This document shows, piece after piece, positions 38,269 through 51,000 of a stretch of 64,000 nucleotides of DNA (its first letter is position 1; every line of letters starts with the position of its first letter). The stretch is from Porodaedalea pini (lineage: Eukaryota > Basidiomycota > Agaricomycetes > Hymenochaetales > Hymenochaetaceae), in assembly GCA_002794775.1 (NCBI GenBank), contig NBAY01000004.1:930001-994000 (forward strand). Direction: 5' to 3'. The position numbers were made by a program, and so were the translations under genes. The notes beneath the pieces are model-generated. The model had not been told where the DNA came from, ran no database searches, and saw nothing but the letters and a program-made list of their open reading frames with translations.

Positions 38269-40504
38269 TTAGTATGGGGAACGGTAATTATGACGAGCGG
38301 GGCAGTCAGAAGACTGCACGCTATGGTTTCCCTGGCAATTAATGCATAAAGCGAAATGATTGCATTGCAAGTTGTTGGCCGCGGTGCACAGAGCGCATTT
38401 GGCGACGTGGACTGCGGTGCGATGGGTTTCCGAACAGATAGCGCAGCGCGCTACGGAGCGGCACTTTGACACGGCATGCCCCAGGCGGTGGCAATTGTCA
38501 CATTGATTGATCGTGGGGTGTGCTTTCATCTCCTCGAGGCGACGAATAACACCAAAGACAGGGACCGAGCGATTGCCGTGTAAAAAGAAATGGTTGAACA
38601 AAAGACGATCTGGGTCTTTCATTACGACAGAGACATTGCAGAAGTCCTGTTCGTTAAGGCGTTCGGGCAACGACATAAACCTGGGTGGGAACATAAACTC
38701 ACGTCCTTCGAACTGTGGTAAAGCCGAGATCTCATTGAGGAGATCTGTCTCGCTGAAGATCAGTTTGGTGTCCCTGTCGTAGACAGGGACGCCCGGGATA
38801 ACCATTTTGAATTGTGGAGATGGGATGAAGGGTTTCGCTCCACTAATGTTGATAATGTGACTGAGTTGAGTAGCCAGGGTAGGGTAGTTAGTATCAAAAT
38901 CAGTTCAGATGTTGGTAAAGGATATGAGGAGGTTGCTGTTCGAGGTATACTCGACGTTCAGCACCACTAGATGTTTGAACAAAGGGTTGCCTTTCAGGCC
39001 TGCCCTTACGGCATTTTTAACCGATTGAGTCAGCGGATGAACTGCGAGATCCCCAGGAAGGGAGAAATAAACGCGCTTGATGTTGGATGAGCGGATGTTG
39101 ACCGATCCATTAGATCGGTTGACCGGTACCGTTGAGATTTCCCCGTCAGGGTTCTCTGCGGTATGGCGTAACACTTTAGTTGGAGTAGTCTTAGCCTTCT
39201 TCTGAGTCGCTTTCGCGTAAGTCACTGTAGTAAATCCGTCTTTGTCGGTACCGACGGATTCGACTTTCGGGTGAAAGATAGTAGTATTGCCCGGTCGGGG
39301 GCGTTGTGCGCTGAATGGGCATAGCCATCGGGTGCGTAGATGACACCTTCTGAGCTCATGCGATATCCGGATCCGGGAATGCGTGTGTTGGCAATGGCGG
39401 CGGCGTACTCAGTCTTCCCATTCTTTGGGGTTTGGACACGTTGTTTGACGATGGGGGGTTCGGGAGGGAACCTATTGTCGTGGACAAAGCGAGCGCCAAT
39501 GGGGTCGGGGAGGAATTTGACCTGTGATTTGTTAGTTGTGGAAGAAGGTTTGGGAGTTATGGAAGCAGAGGAAGAGCGAGCCAGCTGTTTTTCAAGGTTA
39601 TTAGTTTTATCAACAAGAGTAGAAACAAGAGACGTGAGAGACTGGATGGAACGAGACATAGAAGACATATCATCGGCAATGTGTTGTTCGCGGATGGCCT
39701 GTGCTGAAATGTGAACGTCATCGAAGACATGTTTAAAATCAGGGAATGAATGCGGTAAGAAGAATGGAAGGCTTGTAACCCCTCGTTCGCTTTATTTTCC
39801 TTAATGGTTTCATCGTCGAAACAATGCGCTTTGCTGACCCAGGAGACGAGGTTGGAAGCCACGTCAGCGAGGGCTTTGCCAGCCCGGATCGGGTCTTCGT
39901 GCCACGGCGTAGGAGAGGTCCAGGAAGGCTGAGTAATGAGCATAGAAATGTGATCGATGGTCTCCTTAGTCAGAAACATGAAGGAGGAGGAAACGCGTTC
40001 GGCGATTTGCGGATCTTCGTATTCCGAGATTGACTGGTCGTCCATAACGTCGTCGACCTGGGGGGCTTGGCTCGAATTAGGAACGTAGAGGTCGTCGGCC
40101 TCCATGTCCGCGATATCATCCATTCGCTGGGGTGGCTGTAAAGCATGATGTTCTTCCTCCGAATTGGAGCGTTTAAGGGAAGATTGCGACTCGATGATAG
40201 GGGTAGGGGGAAGATCCCCTTGTTTGCGTAGGGCGGTTGCATGGGCGTCCGCCTCGACATCGGGGGACCAGTTGGCGCGGTTCTTCGATACAGTGTTACA
40301 GACGGCCTCGTTGTGGTTGTAGGTCTTATCGCGACCACAAACGACGCATAGTTTATCTTTGCCACTAACGCAGCTGCGGCTGTGATAGGGGAGATCCGAT
40401 TTACACTCCTCACACTTGGTGGGGTCCTTGGGATTGGCAAGGGAAAGAGACGACTTTGTTTTATGAAGAGAAGCTTTAGCTCTGGTCAACATTTTGTTGT
40501 CCAT
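38269..40504 (-). pseudogene. LINE copy 1 ORF1 (gag-like), broken
   Basis: Starts at the ATG at 40504 (MDNKMLTRAKASLHKTKSS). An N-terminal Cys-rich region (CEECKSDLPYHSRSC, CVVCGRDKTYNHNEAVC) is followed by an acidic middle and a basic coiled region (SMSRSIQSLTSLVSTLVDK). The C-terminus has three zinc-knuckle-like motifs: CDNCHRLGHAVSKC, CAICSETHRTAVHVAKC and CINCQGNHSVQSSDC. It lies in three frames. One base is missing near 39745 compared with copy 2 (SYRIHSLILN against SYRIHSPDFK), another shift lies near 39.25 kb, and a TGA at 38905 stands where copy 2 has CGA. The stop TAA is five bases before the ORF2 ATG. Confidence 0.85.
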
Positions 40505-40575
40505 CGCAGAGGAGAGAGAAAATGAGTTGGCTACAAGATTCCCACGGTCCAGATGATGGTGGTAGGAGTTCAAGA

Positions 40576-40586
40576 GTGACCCGAGT
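40576..40586. repeat. LINE copy 1 target-site duplication, right
   Basis: GTGACCCGAGT, the second copy of the 11-bp duplication, 56 bp upstream of the RFC start codon. Confidence 0.85.
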
Positions 40587-40642
40587 CTTTCACTGTTTCA
40601 GCCGCAGACGCGTCCAACCAACCAACTCGAACGCTAAACACC

Positions 40643-42039
40643 ATGTCCAGCGACGAAGATATCCCTATGGCCGACGCCGATGCAGTGCAAACCATCAACC
40701 TTAAAGGGAAGGGAAAGGCAACTTATGCTGACTATTCGCAGGATGACAATCTGCCATGGTGAGTGATTCAGTTAGATACCAAGTGCCCTCTCATCTCCCG
40801 TTAGGGTTGAAAAGTACCGCCCTGTGACCCTCGATGACGTTGTATCACACAAGGATATTACGAGTACAAGTGAGCTCCATGATCGCTCAAGTGCTAATGG
40901 TACGGTCACTGAGCAGGCTGACAGTCGAGAAATTCATTGAGAAGAACCGCCTTCCGCACCTTCTCTTCTATGGTCCACCTGGAACCGGTAAAACTTCAAC
41001 AATTCTTGCCGTCGCTCGTCGTATATATGGGCCAGAGTATCGGAAGCAGATTCTCGAAGTGAGCTTCTATGAATATGATCGACAGTCAGCTTGCTAACTT
41101 GAGGTTCGCGTTCAGCTCAATGCATCTGACGACCGTGGTATCGATGTTGTACGCGAGCAAGTGAAGCAGTTCGCAGAGACGCGTACATTGTTCTCGAAAG
41201 GCTACAAGCTCATCATTCTCGACGAAGCGGATATGATGACCCAGGCCGCCCAAGCCGCTCTTCGTCGCGTAATTGAACAGTACACGAAGAACGTCCGCTT
41301 CTGCATTATATGCAACTATGTCAATAAAATCACTCCAGCAGTACAAAGTCGTTGTACACGCTTTCGATTCAGCCCATTGCCGAGTAAAGAGGTCGAGAGA
41401 CGTCTGCAGGGCGTTATCGAAGCTGAGAAGTGAGCATATCATGGCTGTATCTTGGCGTGCAAGGCTGATGAATTACGCTTTCCAGTGTAAAACTAACTCC
41501 GGACGGCAAAGAGGCTCTGCTGAAGCTTTCGAAAGGCGATATGCGTCGGGCATTGAATGTCTTACAGGCTTGCCATGCGGCATATGATCTCACGGGAGAG
41601 ACAGAAATATATAACTGTACCGGAAGCCCACAACCAAAGGATATTGAGACAGTTGTCAACTCTATGCTTGGTGATGAGTTCACGACCTCATATGAGAGTG
41701 AGCTCATCATTTCGTCTCTCCTTTCGTAATGCTTGACATGATGCTATGCTTGCAGTGATATCGGCACTGAAGATTGAACGTGGTCTGGCACTGCAAGACC
41801 TCATTACAGGGGCATATGAATATATTGAGACTATCGAGTTTGGCCCCCATGCACGCGTTTATCTCCTTGACCAACTCGCTTCGACCGAGTAAGTTCTTCC
41901 ACCACGAAATACCCTCGAGATATCTAAGTTTCTATGGACCAGACATCGGTTATCGACTGGCGGTAGTGAAAAGATACAATTAACCGCACTGCTTGGCGCA
42001 TTTAAGAACGCTGTGGAACTTTCGAAAAAGATAAAATGA
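40643..42039 (+). CDS. RFC3: Replication factor C subunit (yeast Rfc3 / animal RFC5 type)
   Basis: Small subunit of the RFC clamp loader, which opens PCNA and places it on primed DNA in the nucleus. Seven exons from [20 protein letters not shown] to ELSKKIK. Motifs: [20 protein letters not shown] (RFC box II), [14 protein letters not shown] (Walker A), [35 protein letters not shown] (Walker B, DEAD), [20 protein letters not shown] (sensor 1 and SRC arginine finger), [11 protein letters not shown] (sensor 2). The [20 protein letters not shown] ending assigns it to the Rfc3/RFC5 branch. Splices restore W (40758), TIEKFI, LNASDD and EHRLSTGG. LINE copy 1 leaves only 56 bp between its flanking duplication and this ATG. 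Confidence 0.93.
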
Positions 42040-43550
42040 GGCCCACTTTTGTGATAGGGACGTCCCAGTGCACGACCTCGAAACATCGCTTTATGGGCAT
42101 GTACCGCTTCTCATGAGGCCGAACGGTTTCGAATGTAAAGTATATTCTCACTTCGAACTCGGAATGTATGATAATGATGATTTCGCAAATACATGTAGAT
42201 TCTCAATATCTGATCGGCTGGATTGAAATGCATCTTGGTCTTCAAGTAGATACCTCCGACAGAGAGACAGGATCGAATACCAGTTTCGTTGCCTTACAAC
42301 CTGTGCCCCGTCGTATTTGCATTCAGTAGAAACCACCAAACAAGAAGCTGTACTCTTGATTGGCCATCAAGCCACCGATGAAACCTTCGGTATCAACTTG
42401 TTTTAGTGTTCAGGAGTAACAGACAATTGGTTGATGCAGTGTGTCAAGGAATTTGGAGAGTATGGGCTCCAGCGATGCAGCTTCAATGACGGTGCCGCAA
42501 TGAGCCCTATAGAGGATGACTCTGACTTCTTTCAACACGATCAGAGTCTCCAGGCCATCCATGTCTCCAGTCCCTTCCTCTTACAAATTCTCAACTTTAA
42601 TCATCTATCGACCTTGCCTGCTGGCGATGTTTCAGCTACTCGCCCTCCCATCGTGTCTCCGCCATCTGATTTGAGTTTGCTACTCTTTTTGTCACGCCCA
42701 CGCACATGTCTCCAGAGGAAAGCGTACATCGGACTGGCCACACGGCCCCATTAATATCATCGGTCGGTCACAGACGATGTGATGGGCAGAGTCTGGTGGA
42801 TTTGATGATCTTCCATCCCCGCTGAATGGGCGCAACAACTGAAGAAGAGCCAATTATAGTCGGCCTGCATCACTATGGGCGTATGTAGCTTAATGCTAAG
42901 ACGGGCGAACCGTTTGATTCGATAGCGACGATCATAGGACTGTCTGACTTGTGAGCAGAATTCGTTTTCCTTGCTATGCTGACCATATATCTAAACCAAA
43001 ATCAAGATCCTTACTTGCTATGGAAGAATGCACCTTGACTCGCTATCGCGAACCTATCAGAATAGTCTAATTTATAATTTTGAAGCTCAATAATCTTCTG
43101 TGCTTGACTCGGTAATTCGTTTAACGGCTGACTGGACAATCCCTGGCTAGTCGAATCTCTCTATTATTCTTTCTCTTTGACATATGCAACTTGTATAGTC
43201 ATTACTTTATCGAATGTACGCTCCAATCTCGATTCACAGTGCATATTAATTATTTTGACAATGTTACGTTGCTCGAACTGGCTTTCTAGAGCGACGAGGA
43301 TAAACAGCCTTCTGCATTGTTATATCCAGAGTCAATCGACTTCGGGAAAGACACCAATACCAGTGATCGCAGAGTTGGCTCTTTCTGTCTTGTGCATCCA
43401 GCAGCTTTATTCAAATTATTGACACGCGTCACTTCCACGTGATGAGTAATGTATAATTGTCTACTATCGACTACTAGCAGACCACCAACCGCTACGGAAA
43501 ACAAAACTAAAGGACTATTACGGGAAGAAGTCCGAGTTAAAGTCGGTGGA
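42040..43550. other. Intergenic region after RFC
   Basis: About 1.5 kb without a recognisable gene. The open frames at 42431-42754 and 43177-43422 lack motifs and consistent composition. Confidence 0.5.
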
Positions 43551-44093
43551 TCATGGTTTATAACATGATTTAGACTGTTTTTTAGGTTTACGTTGGGATT
43601 CAACGATGTAAGGAATGGGTTGTGGACTGCAAGCCATAGCGAGCATGGTAGAGGTGGTAGGGGCTACAGGAGGGGGAGAGGGAGGAAATAAAGGGAGAAC
43701 AGGGTGCAAGGCTACATATTGGTCCCAGGGAACTGGTTTAAATTCGGATGAACGCGGTATCTGAGGTGAGTATACTGGAGTGGGGGCGAACACCAAGGGA
43801 CGTGGTGGGGGTGAATAAGATGGGTAGGTGTCCATGACAAACTCCACAGATGACTCTGCAGAGGGTATTGGGGACGGCGAGTGATGAAGTTGCATTTTGA
43901 ACGCATGTTTGGCGCTGGCCTGGCAGTACTCAATGAGTTGAGGTACCAAGGATGCAACCTTCCGGATGGAAGGGCGGTTACGAGATGTGTGGTGTCTTTT
44001 GCGCAGACGCTTGCGCCGGACTGGAGGGACGACTCGAAGCCGTAGGGATGGGGGGCGACACAGGGGCGTCACCACAGATGCACGCAGCTGCAC
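43551..44093 (-). CDS. Hypothetical proline-rich protein
   Basis: An open frame of about 180 codons with protein-like, non-repetitive composition. A strongly basic N-terminal segment (VRRKRLRKRHHTSRNRPSIRK) is followed by a short helix-like stretch (VPQLIEYCQASAKHAFKM) and then a Pro/Ser/Tyr-rich region (YPSYSPPPRPLVFAPTPVY; VLPLFPPSPPPVAP) ending KPKKQSKSCYKP. I do not recognise a family. The first codon of the open frame is GTG and an in-frame TGA lies shortly upstream, so either the true ATG is internal (for example MQLHHSPSP or MDTYPSYS) or an upstream exon is missing. It is divergent from the Rho GTPase gene. Confidence 0.4.
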   Translation of the reverse strand: MQLRASVVTPLCRPPSLRLRVVPPVRRKRLRKRHHTSRNRPSIRKVASLVPQLIEYCQASAKHAFKMQLHHSPSPIPSAESSVEFVMDTYPSYSPPPRPLVFAPTPVYSPQIPRSSEFKPVPWDQYVALHPVLPLFPPSPPPVAPTTSTMLAMACSPQPIPYIVESQRKPKKQSKSCYKP

Positions 44094-44398
44094 GATCGCA
44101 AGTAGGATGCGATCAAGTGCGAAGTTGAAATGGAGGCGGGTTCAGTTGGTAGACATGAGGGATGGATCGTTGTCGATCGAGACACACAGAACGTTTAGAC
44201 GAGAGGGGGGTTGGAGTCTCACTTTCCCACGGATGATGATGGGAGTAAGAGACTAAGTGATGAGTAAGCACAGCCTCTGCCTACTGTGAAGTCGAAAACG
44301 CGTTCAAGGTTTGCAAGCAACCACAACTTACCGCGTTTTCTTTGACTTTCGGTTCTTCTCCCATTCAACCCCAGCTGCTAGTGATCCCTCAACTGTAC

Positions 44399-45570
44399 AT
44401 GTCTCTCTGCGGCGAGTCCTCTGTTGGCGCGTCCTTTGGACGAAGTAAGCCGGTGCGTTCAACTCGCCATTCCACACTCGTATGAGGATCAGCTCACACA
44501 TCTTTTGGCATCTAGATACAAAGGAAGGCGGTCGTCTGTGGTGATGGCGCTTGTGGCACGTTCATACTCCGAGTCGAGACTGAGATTCACTTGCTCAAGA
44601 GTTTGTTTACAGGCAAGACGTCATTGCTGAACGTGTTCACGCGCGGCTTCTTTACACAAGTCTAGTGCGTTGTCCTTGCCTTTGCACGAAGATGTGTACC
44701 TGACATTCAGTCCTCTCCTCGTAGCGAGCCTACTGTCTTTGAAAACTATGTGCAGGACCTCTACGTGGATGACCAGCTGATTGAGATGAGTTTATGGGAC
44801 ACGGCAGGTGAGTGTGCCCAACGTGAGAATAACTGGACTTCGGCGGTCTCACACGACTATCCCGCGGGACGCAGGGCAGGAGGAGTTTGACCGGCTGCGT
44901 TCCTTGAGCTACGCAGAAACGCATGTCATCCTCATATGCTTCTCGGTGAGTTTCGGGACTCCGTTGTTCACGGAAACTCTGAAGTCTCATTCAGTAAAGG
45001 TTGATAATCCGACGTCACTAGAAAACGTCGAGTCTAAGGTGAGGATTTGACCTCCCATTCTTAAGGCTGACCTACTGATCACTCGAACGCTTGCAGTGGA
45101 TAGAGGAGATTCTGGAGTATTGTCCTGGCGTGAAGGTGTGTTGCTCGGAGTCTTCACTATAGAGTCTTGAGGTTGACTTCCTTTTCATTGTCAGCTTGTT
45201 CTTGTCGGTGCGCTTAATCTCAGCTTAGCTGCTGTAATTGATTCGCTGATTGAAGGCCCCGTAGCTCTGAAGTGTGACTTAAGGGACGATCGAAACGTGA
45301 TAGAGCGCTTGGCCAGGTATGGAACTCAGCCAGTACAATATGAAGAGGGTCTTCAAGTTGCACGGCGGATACGAGCATCTCGATACCTTGGTATGTATTG
45401 TCGCTTCTTATAACCATATCTCGGAAGCAGAAATCGATGCTCATCGGGTTTGCGTATTAGAATGCAGTGCAAAGCATAATCGTGGTGTTACAGAGGTATT
45501 CTATGAGGCAGCGCGTGTATCCATCAGCGCTCGCGCAAAAGGTCAAGGAGGAGGCTGCGTCATCTGCTAG
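44399..45570 (+). CDS. RHO3: Rho-family GTPase, Rho3 type
   Basis: Small GTPase acting on the plasma membrane in polarity and exocytosis. About eight short exons. Exon 1 (44399-44452) gives [18 protein letters not shown], continuing [20 protein letters not shown] (P-loop). Further motifs: effector loop [28 protein letters not shown] (switch II), [27 protein letters not shown], and a C-terminal prenylation box CVIC. The VALKCDLR form in place of a TKxD motif, with the LNVFTRGFF segment, is typical of fungal Rho3. The intron after GDGACG appears to start with GC (GCACGT at 44556), because no GT donor gives GDGACGKTS. No lesion was found in the G motifs. Confidence 0.88.
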
Positions 45571-47906
45571 ACCTTTCCTATGGTCCTTTGTACTTCGCTA
45601 TCCTGCTTTCCTTCCTTCCCTTTCATTTGGGGTTTTATGGTTGTCACGCCTCCTTCATGAACATTACTCCGCCCTCTCCCTAACTACCTGTCACATCACG
45701 GCACGTTCGCCTCTGAGCTTCCTCTTTATGGTTCTAACGAGCCAATATATGTCTCTCACTCACGCGTGCCGTTATTCACCCCACATCTACCTCACTGTAC
45801 TCAGTAGTAAACGTCTTTCCGCCGCATGTATTCTGCTTTTCTCTTTTCTCTATATACCCGTCTAATCTACCTCGTACGATACATCTGTGTAGTGACGATA
45901 ATAGGAAAGCTGCAAATAACTTTCTAACCTTTAACTATGTCAGTTTCGCGTCATAAGTCTGATGTTCTCTAGGCTGTCTTTCAAGTTGTCCCTTCATTTG
46001 CCGCATCGTCACTCGATTTGACAACCAGGTACAGTCGTCGAGCACCATACCTACAACCAGGATGCACGGCTTCTGTCTTCGTAAGTACTCGATCCGAATG
46101 CCTGTCCTTTCATTTTACACACAGACCTGCATCGTCCTACCCAAATCTTCGACTATATGTCGAAATTGACGCAAGTAGTCGCCAAATAACCTTAGACTTT
46201 TTTGCTATCGCATGCGACGCAACCCGTGTTGCTGGGACGATACACTTTCGCTGGTTGTACCGCTGAATCCTGTGGATAACACGGGAGGTCGATGACCAGG
46301 CTCGCTCTCGACTGAAACAACCTTGCTAAAAAGGTGTGTTGCGTTTTTATAAAATGTCCCCCCCTCCTTCCCTTCCTTTCCCCCTGATTGTATGCCCTTC
46401 TTGCCTTCTAACTTGTTTCTACTACCGCTAACAGTTCAATCAAGCCTTCCCCGATGCCGACCCTTGTTTTTGATTGTTTCAAGCAAGCTAGCGACAGACC
46501 TTATATTCACCGGGACAAAGTCGCGATAATATCCAAGTCCTTCCCTTTGTTCTACCTGTAAGTGTTTATGAAAGAACTTGAGGCGACAAGGGACAAAGCT
46601 CCTATTCCTCTGGATTATCAGAGCTGAAACTGCTCCTCGATAGCAGTTTGGGGACATTGCTTATGACACATCCCGCATGCTTTGTGCCAAACCTACTATA
46701 ACAAAAACCTAATCAAAATCTCATAGACTGAGATACGTTTCTCATAATCTCACATCTGTCGACATCAACTAAAAGGGTCCAATAACAAAGATCTCGCTGT
46801 ATAAGCAGTAATGTGCCAAACATCGTGCTGTACAAATACCCTCTTCAGAAGTCCTTGATGCTCTCTTCGAGACCGTCGAAAGTACCTTACCTAGCTTCGG
46901 TGAATATTGAGACACGATCCCCGAGGCCTTGGACTCATGCAATTGCTCACAGTTGCTACTCCGGCTTGCGTCTCTCCTCATCCTCGCAAGAGGATCCTGC
47001 GTCTCGAGCTCCCAACATGCGCCTCCTGTATAGGATAAACCTGGCCTATAATGAGGACGACGTTGTTGTCATGAAGGGATTCAGGTCTATCAAATGATTA
47101 TCATTTAGACTGTCTTCATGAATACTCTCTAACCATATGCTCCTCACTCATTCCATCTCATCCAGTCGTCGTTCAAGGTTTCGTATACTCAGAATGACTC
47201 GTCGGTTTATGCGCACAGCTAGGCAAGTCTGAAGAACTAGTTCTCCTGAAGCTTACGGCCCGTCTGAGGCGGCTTGTTCAACCCCGCATATAAACTCCTA
47301 CGGTTGGTGCCAATCAGCGAACTTTGAGTCTCAGACAAAACAAACCTTTGCAACAATTAGATACGTTTCTATCACGAAGGAGATGCCGCAACACATTACG
47401 ATCCCAACACAGCGAGTCCTGAGCCACGCTGTAGGGTCTAAACTATCTAGAGCATTTTGAACTTCACAGGACTGGGGAAGGTCTTTATTTTACATAAGCC
47501 GTTCGGGTCTATGCCATCCTGAATTAAGGTGTTGTGTTTTGATCCTCTTGATTTGGAGTAGAACATTTTCTGCTCTGATTCTGCATTAAAAATGCGGTGC
47601 TTGAGCTCTTTCAATTTCAGAAATGAATTTGCAGAAGTAACTGAGCTCGTTGTTTCGAGCTGAATCTCCGGCTCCGAGTCGGGTGCGACGGTCTTTACAG
47701 TAGATAATAGATATGGGTGAGTAGAAGTTGCGAATTGCACTGACGAACTGTTTACAGGCTTCCTTACCATCTGTGCCTCCAGGCTATTAGGATTATATAG
47801 TCGGCGAGCCTGTTATCCTGATGCACTTATCCTCGTTAGGCCAATGGAAGTTTATTTCCTTTTTGACGTAGATCGACACTTGCGCGACGCGACGCGACGA
47901 GGGCAC
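45571..47906. other. 2.3-kb region without a clear gene
   Basis: Several small open frames have no motifs. The most coding-like is 47447-47770 on the minus strand (107 codons, MVRKPVNSSSVQFATSTHPY at the start, Ser/Thr/Lys-rich), which I cannot assign. A GCGAC microsatellite-like patch (47884-47900) precedes the LINE target site. Confidence 0.4.
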
Positions 47907-47918
47907 GTGCAGGTCTCT
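47907..47918. repeat. LINE copy 2 target-site duplication, left
   Basis: GTGCAGGTCTCT is identical to 60446-60457. Confidence 0.85.
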
Positions 47919-48066
47919 TTATAATGCATCTGCTATCTACTTATCAACAGATATCCAACCGCTCGGAAGGAAACAAACAAGCTACAAGACAAAAGGGAAC
48001 GGACGAGGCGCTCGAAGAATTGTTAACTAAACTGGGTAGAAGGGTACAGGAAGTTGTAACGTGAAA

Positions 48067-51000
48067 CTAGAAATGGTATGAGAGAGGAAGTTCTGAAAAA
48101 AGAGGCATGGCGTCGGGGGGACGATGAAACGAGAAGTAAGCGAATTTTAAAAGTAACAAGAAGTTGTTCGGACGGAACCAGTCAGGGAAATGAAAGGGTA
48201 AGATACGTTGATGAAAAAGGCCATGTTGAATATGCGCAAAAAAAGGGCAAATATTCAAGATATGACGAACATCATGTTTGACGCAAAGAGGGTCCGGGCA
48301 ACGGGGATCGAGGTTGCAATTATGCAGATCAAGCGCGTTGAGCAAGATGCTCATGGCGCATCCATGAACTAAGTGGGATATCTTCTTCTCGGGTGATAGT
48401 TTGAGGAATGCGCGAAATGATCGAGTGGGGTACAGGATGAAGGAACTAGGTTTGGCGATCGATCAATGGCCCCGTAAATTGACGAGGCGGGACTTCCACT
48501 CGCGAAGGAGATTGAGTTGAAGCTGTGCATTAAGGTTTGGGAGTGAATCCGGGATGGACTCTCGGGTGCGGTTGGTTGCGGCATCCTTGGCCAATTTATC
48601 AGCCTTGGAGTTACCCAGGACTCCCCTATGAGAGGGAAGCCACTGGACAGTAATATGTGATGTTGGGTGGTGTAGGGCAAGAAATATTCCACATAGACGA
48701 CGAAATAAGATGATGAAGTCTGAATGATTGTAATCATCGGCGAAGATGAGGTTGGCGCAATCTAGTGAGTCGGTGACGATATGGATGTGCACCGGTGTGG
48801 AACATTTAGCGAGGAGAGAAGATATCCGGCGTAGGGCTGCGATGAGCGCTTCCTGCTCCTCAAACAAGATGTTCGAGCGAGAGTGCGCTGCTGAAGAAAA
48901 GACAGCTAGCTCGTGGTGATCGTGCATAATAACATAACCGTGGCCGCCGTTGGCAGAGCCTGTATCGTCTGGGATGATAGATCTGTCTGTGAAGATAAAA
49001 TATTGGTATGGGGGTGGACGTAAATAAAATGAATTGAATGAGCGAATAGCCTTCTGGTGTTGATCGGGCAAAGGAGTTGGAGTAAGTATAAGCCTGGAAT
49101 GAACCGGGATAAAAACGGGGTAGGAAGGGGTTTTAGGAATGGAAATGTTTGGAAGCAGAACATCATAGAGGTAACTGTTTTTGTTAGGTGAATGAATAGA
49201 ATGAGAATAATAAGAGAGTAAGAAGCGTTGTGCTAGCACGCGAATAAAAAGATCAAGCGGGGGAATTGAAAATACCGATTCTGCAATGGGCGGGTGGATA
49301 GACTGCTGGGTGATAGAATGTAAAAAGCAGTTCTGGATAGGTTGCAAGAGAGACAGGATAAAGTTAGATTCGGGGAAAAGGACTGCGCCATAAACCGCAA
49401 CAGAACGAATGAGACCGAAATATAGAAGACGAGCGTATTGAAAAAATGCGCCATTTGAAGAATTGAAAAGAAATGAGCGCTGATGCAACGTAGAGAGCGC
49501 TTTGTTCGCCCGTGCTTGAAAGTGAAGTTTAGGCGATAGGTCGAATGAAAAAATGACCCCGAGCCATGTCAAATGTTGAGAAGGCGGGATAACAAGACCG
49601 CCCGGAAGAGAAAGGGACGGAGAGGAGGGTTGAGAAGGGTTATTCAGAAAGGACTGAAAGTAAAAGCGGGACATTCGAGGATGAGGAATAATGTGTAGAA
49701 GTTCGATAGCGTTGGGATCAATTGATAAACCAATCACTTGAAATTGGGATGAAAGGAAAGAGAATTGGTTACGCAACCGCACCAAATTAGTCTGGAAACT
49801 AAGAGACTGGGCAAAAAGGAGGTGATCATCCATATAAGCGAGTAAAGGATGGTGTGATCCGAAGCGTTTGTAATAAGAAAAAATGACGTCCGCCGACGCG
49901 AAGATTGAAATGAGGGGGGATAGAGGTGATCCCTGGGGGACCCCACGATTAGGTTTTATGAAAGGTTTAGAAAAGAAATTGTTGAAATGCAATGAAATTG
50001 GATGATCTGAAAGCCAAGCGGCTAAGACGTGAATGAAATTGGGATGAACCTTGGCACGAATGAGTTTGTTGAGAAGAAGGGAATGGGAAATGTTATCAAA
50101 GAAACCCTGAATGTCAATGGTGAGAATTGATGTAATAAGAAAGCGACGGTGTCGGTTGAGGCCGCCCATGCCTGTCTCGCCGGACATGATGAAAGGATTA
50201 GAAAGGATAGAAGATAGAAGTTCATAACAAGCAGTAAGAGATGAGCAATGCTTCCGGCACCCGTGTTAGGAGTCGGGAAGAAGATTGTTCTTTTCAAAGA
50301 ATGGCTGAAGAAAATTAAAGAGAACGTGTTCGAAAAGTTTTCCAATTGAGTCCACCAAAGTAATAGGTTGGAACGCCCTAGGCACCGAAAAATCAGTGCG
50401 TTTGGGCTTGGGGATGAAAGTAACGAGAGAAGTTTTGAAGGGAAACGGGAAGTGCCCTAATTCAAGGCATTTAGAAAAAAGGTCTGCAAAAAATTGACCC
50501 TGGTATTCAACCAGCAACGTGAGGTGTTGGTACGAGATGTGGTTATTACCAGGGCTCGTCTCTTTATCGACTCCGCGGAGGGCGTTAAGCACATCGTTCA
50601 AAGAGATCTTCGGGGCATCGGTTAGTGCAGGTAGCTGCACCGGTTCCGGTTGCGACGAAAGCGGTGGAAAGAATGTGTCGCGAAATAAGGTGGCTTTGTC
50701 GTCCTCAGTTAACGAGAAGGAACCATTGGGCATTCTAAGAGCGCCGATAGGGGCACGGCGATGTGCGACCCCTGTAAACTGGTGATGCCAGATAGTGTGC
50801 TGATCGGAGCATTGGAGACGAGCGCCAAAAAAGGCGGATTTAGCTCTGGAGAATTTGGTGTCCAACCGCTGTTTGGATTCAGCCGACGGGTTACGACAAT
50901 GTTCCCGATACAGCTTGGAGCAAGCTTCGGACCACCAGGCGTTGGGGCTGAAGTATGTGCGTGGTTTGCATTTGCGGAGGAATACCCTGGCGAAGGACGA

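Larger units (their letters stand above)
34291..40575 (-). mobile_element. Non-LTR retrotransposon (LINE), copy 1, full length but decayed
   Basis: A 6285-bp element read on the minus strand, bounded by an exact 11-bp duplication (GTGACCCGAGT). The organisation is ORF1 (zinc-knuckle nucleic-acid binding) and ORF2 (APE endonuclease, reverse transcriptase, RNase H, C-terminal Cys/His motif). Possession of an RNase H domain and three ORF1 knuckles fits the Tad1/I-like fungal LINEs. The same family occurs at 47919-60445 with the same 3' end (reverse complement of ATAATGCATCTGCTATCTAC) and a nearly equal length of 6292 bp after removing the nested insertion. There is no poly-A tail at the 3' end. 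It carries frameshifts and in-frame TGA codons, so it is not autonomous. It was inserted into the space between the divergent ubiquitin-eS31 and RFC genes. Confidence 0.93.
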
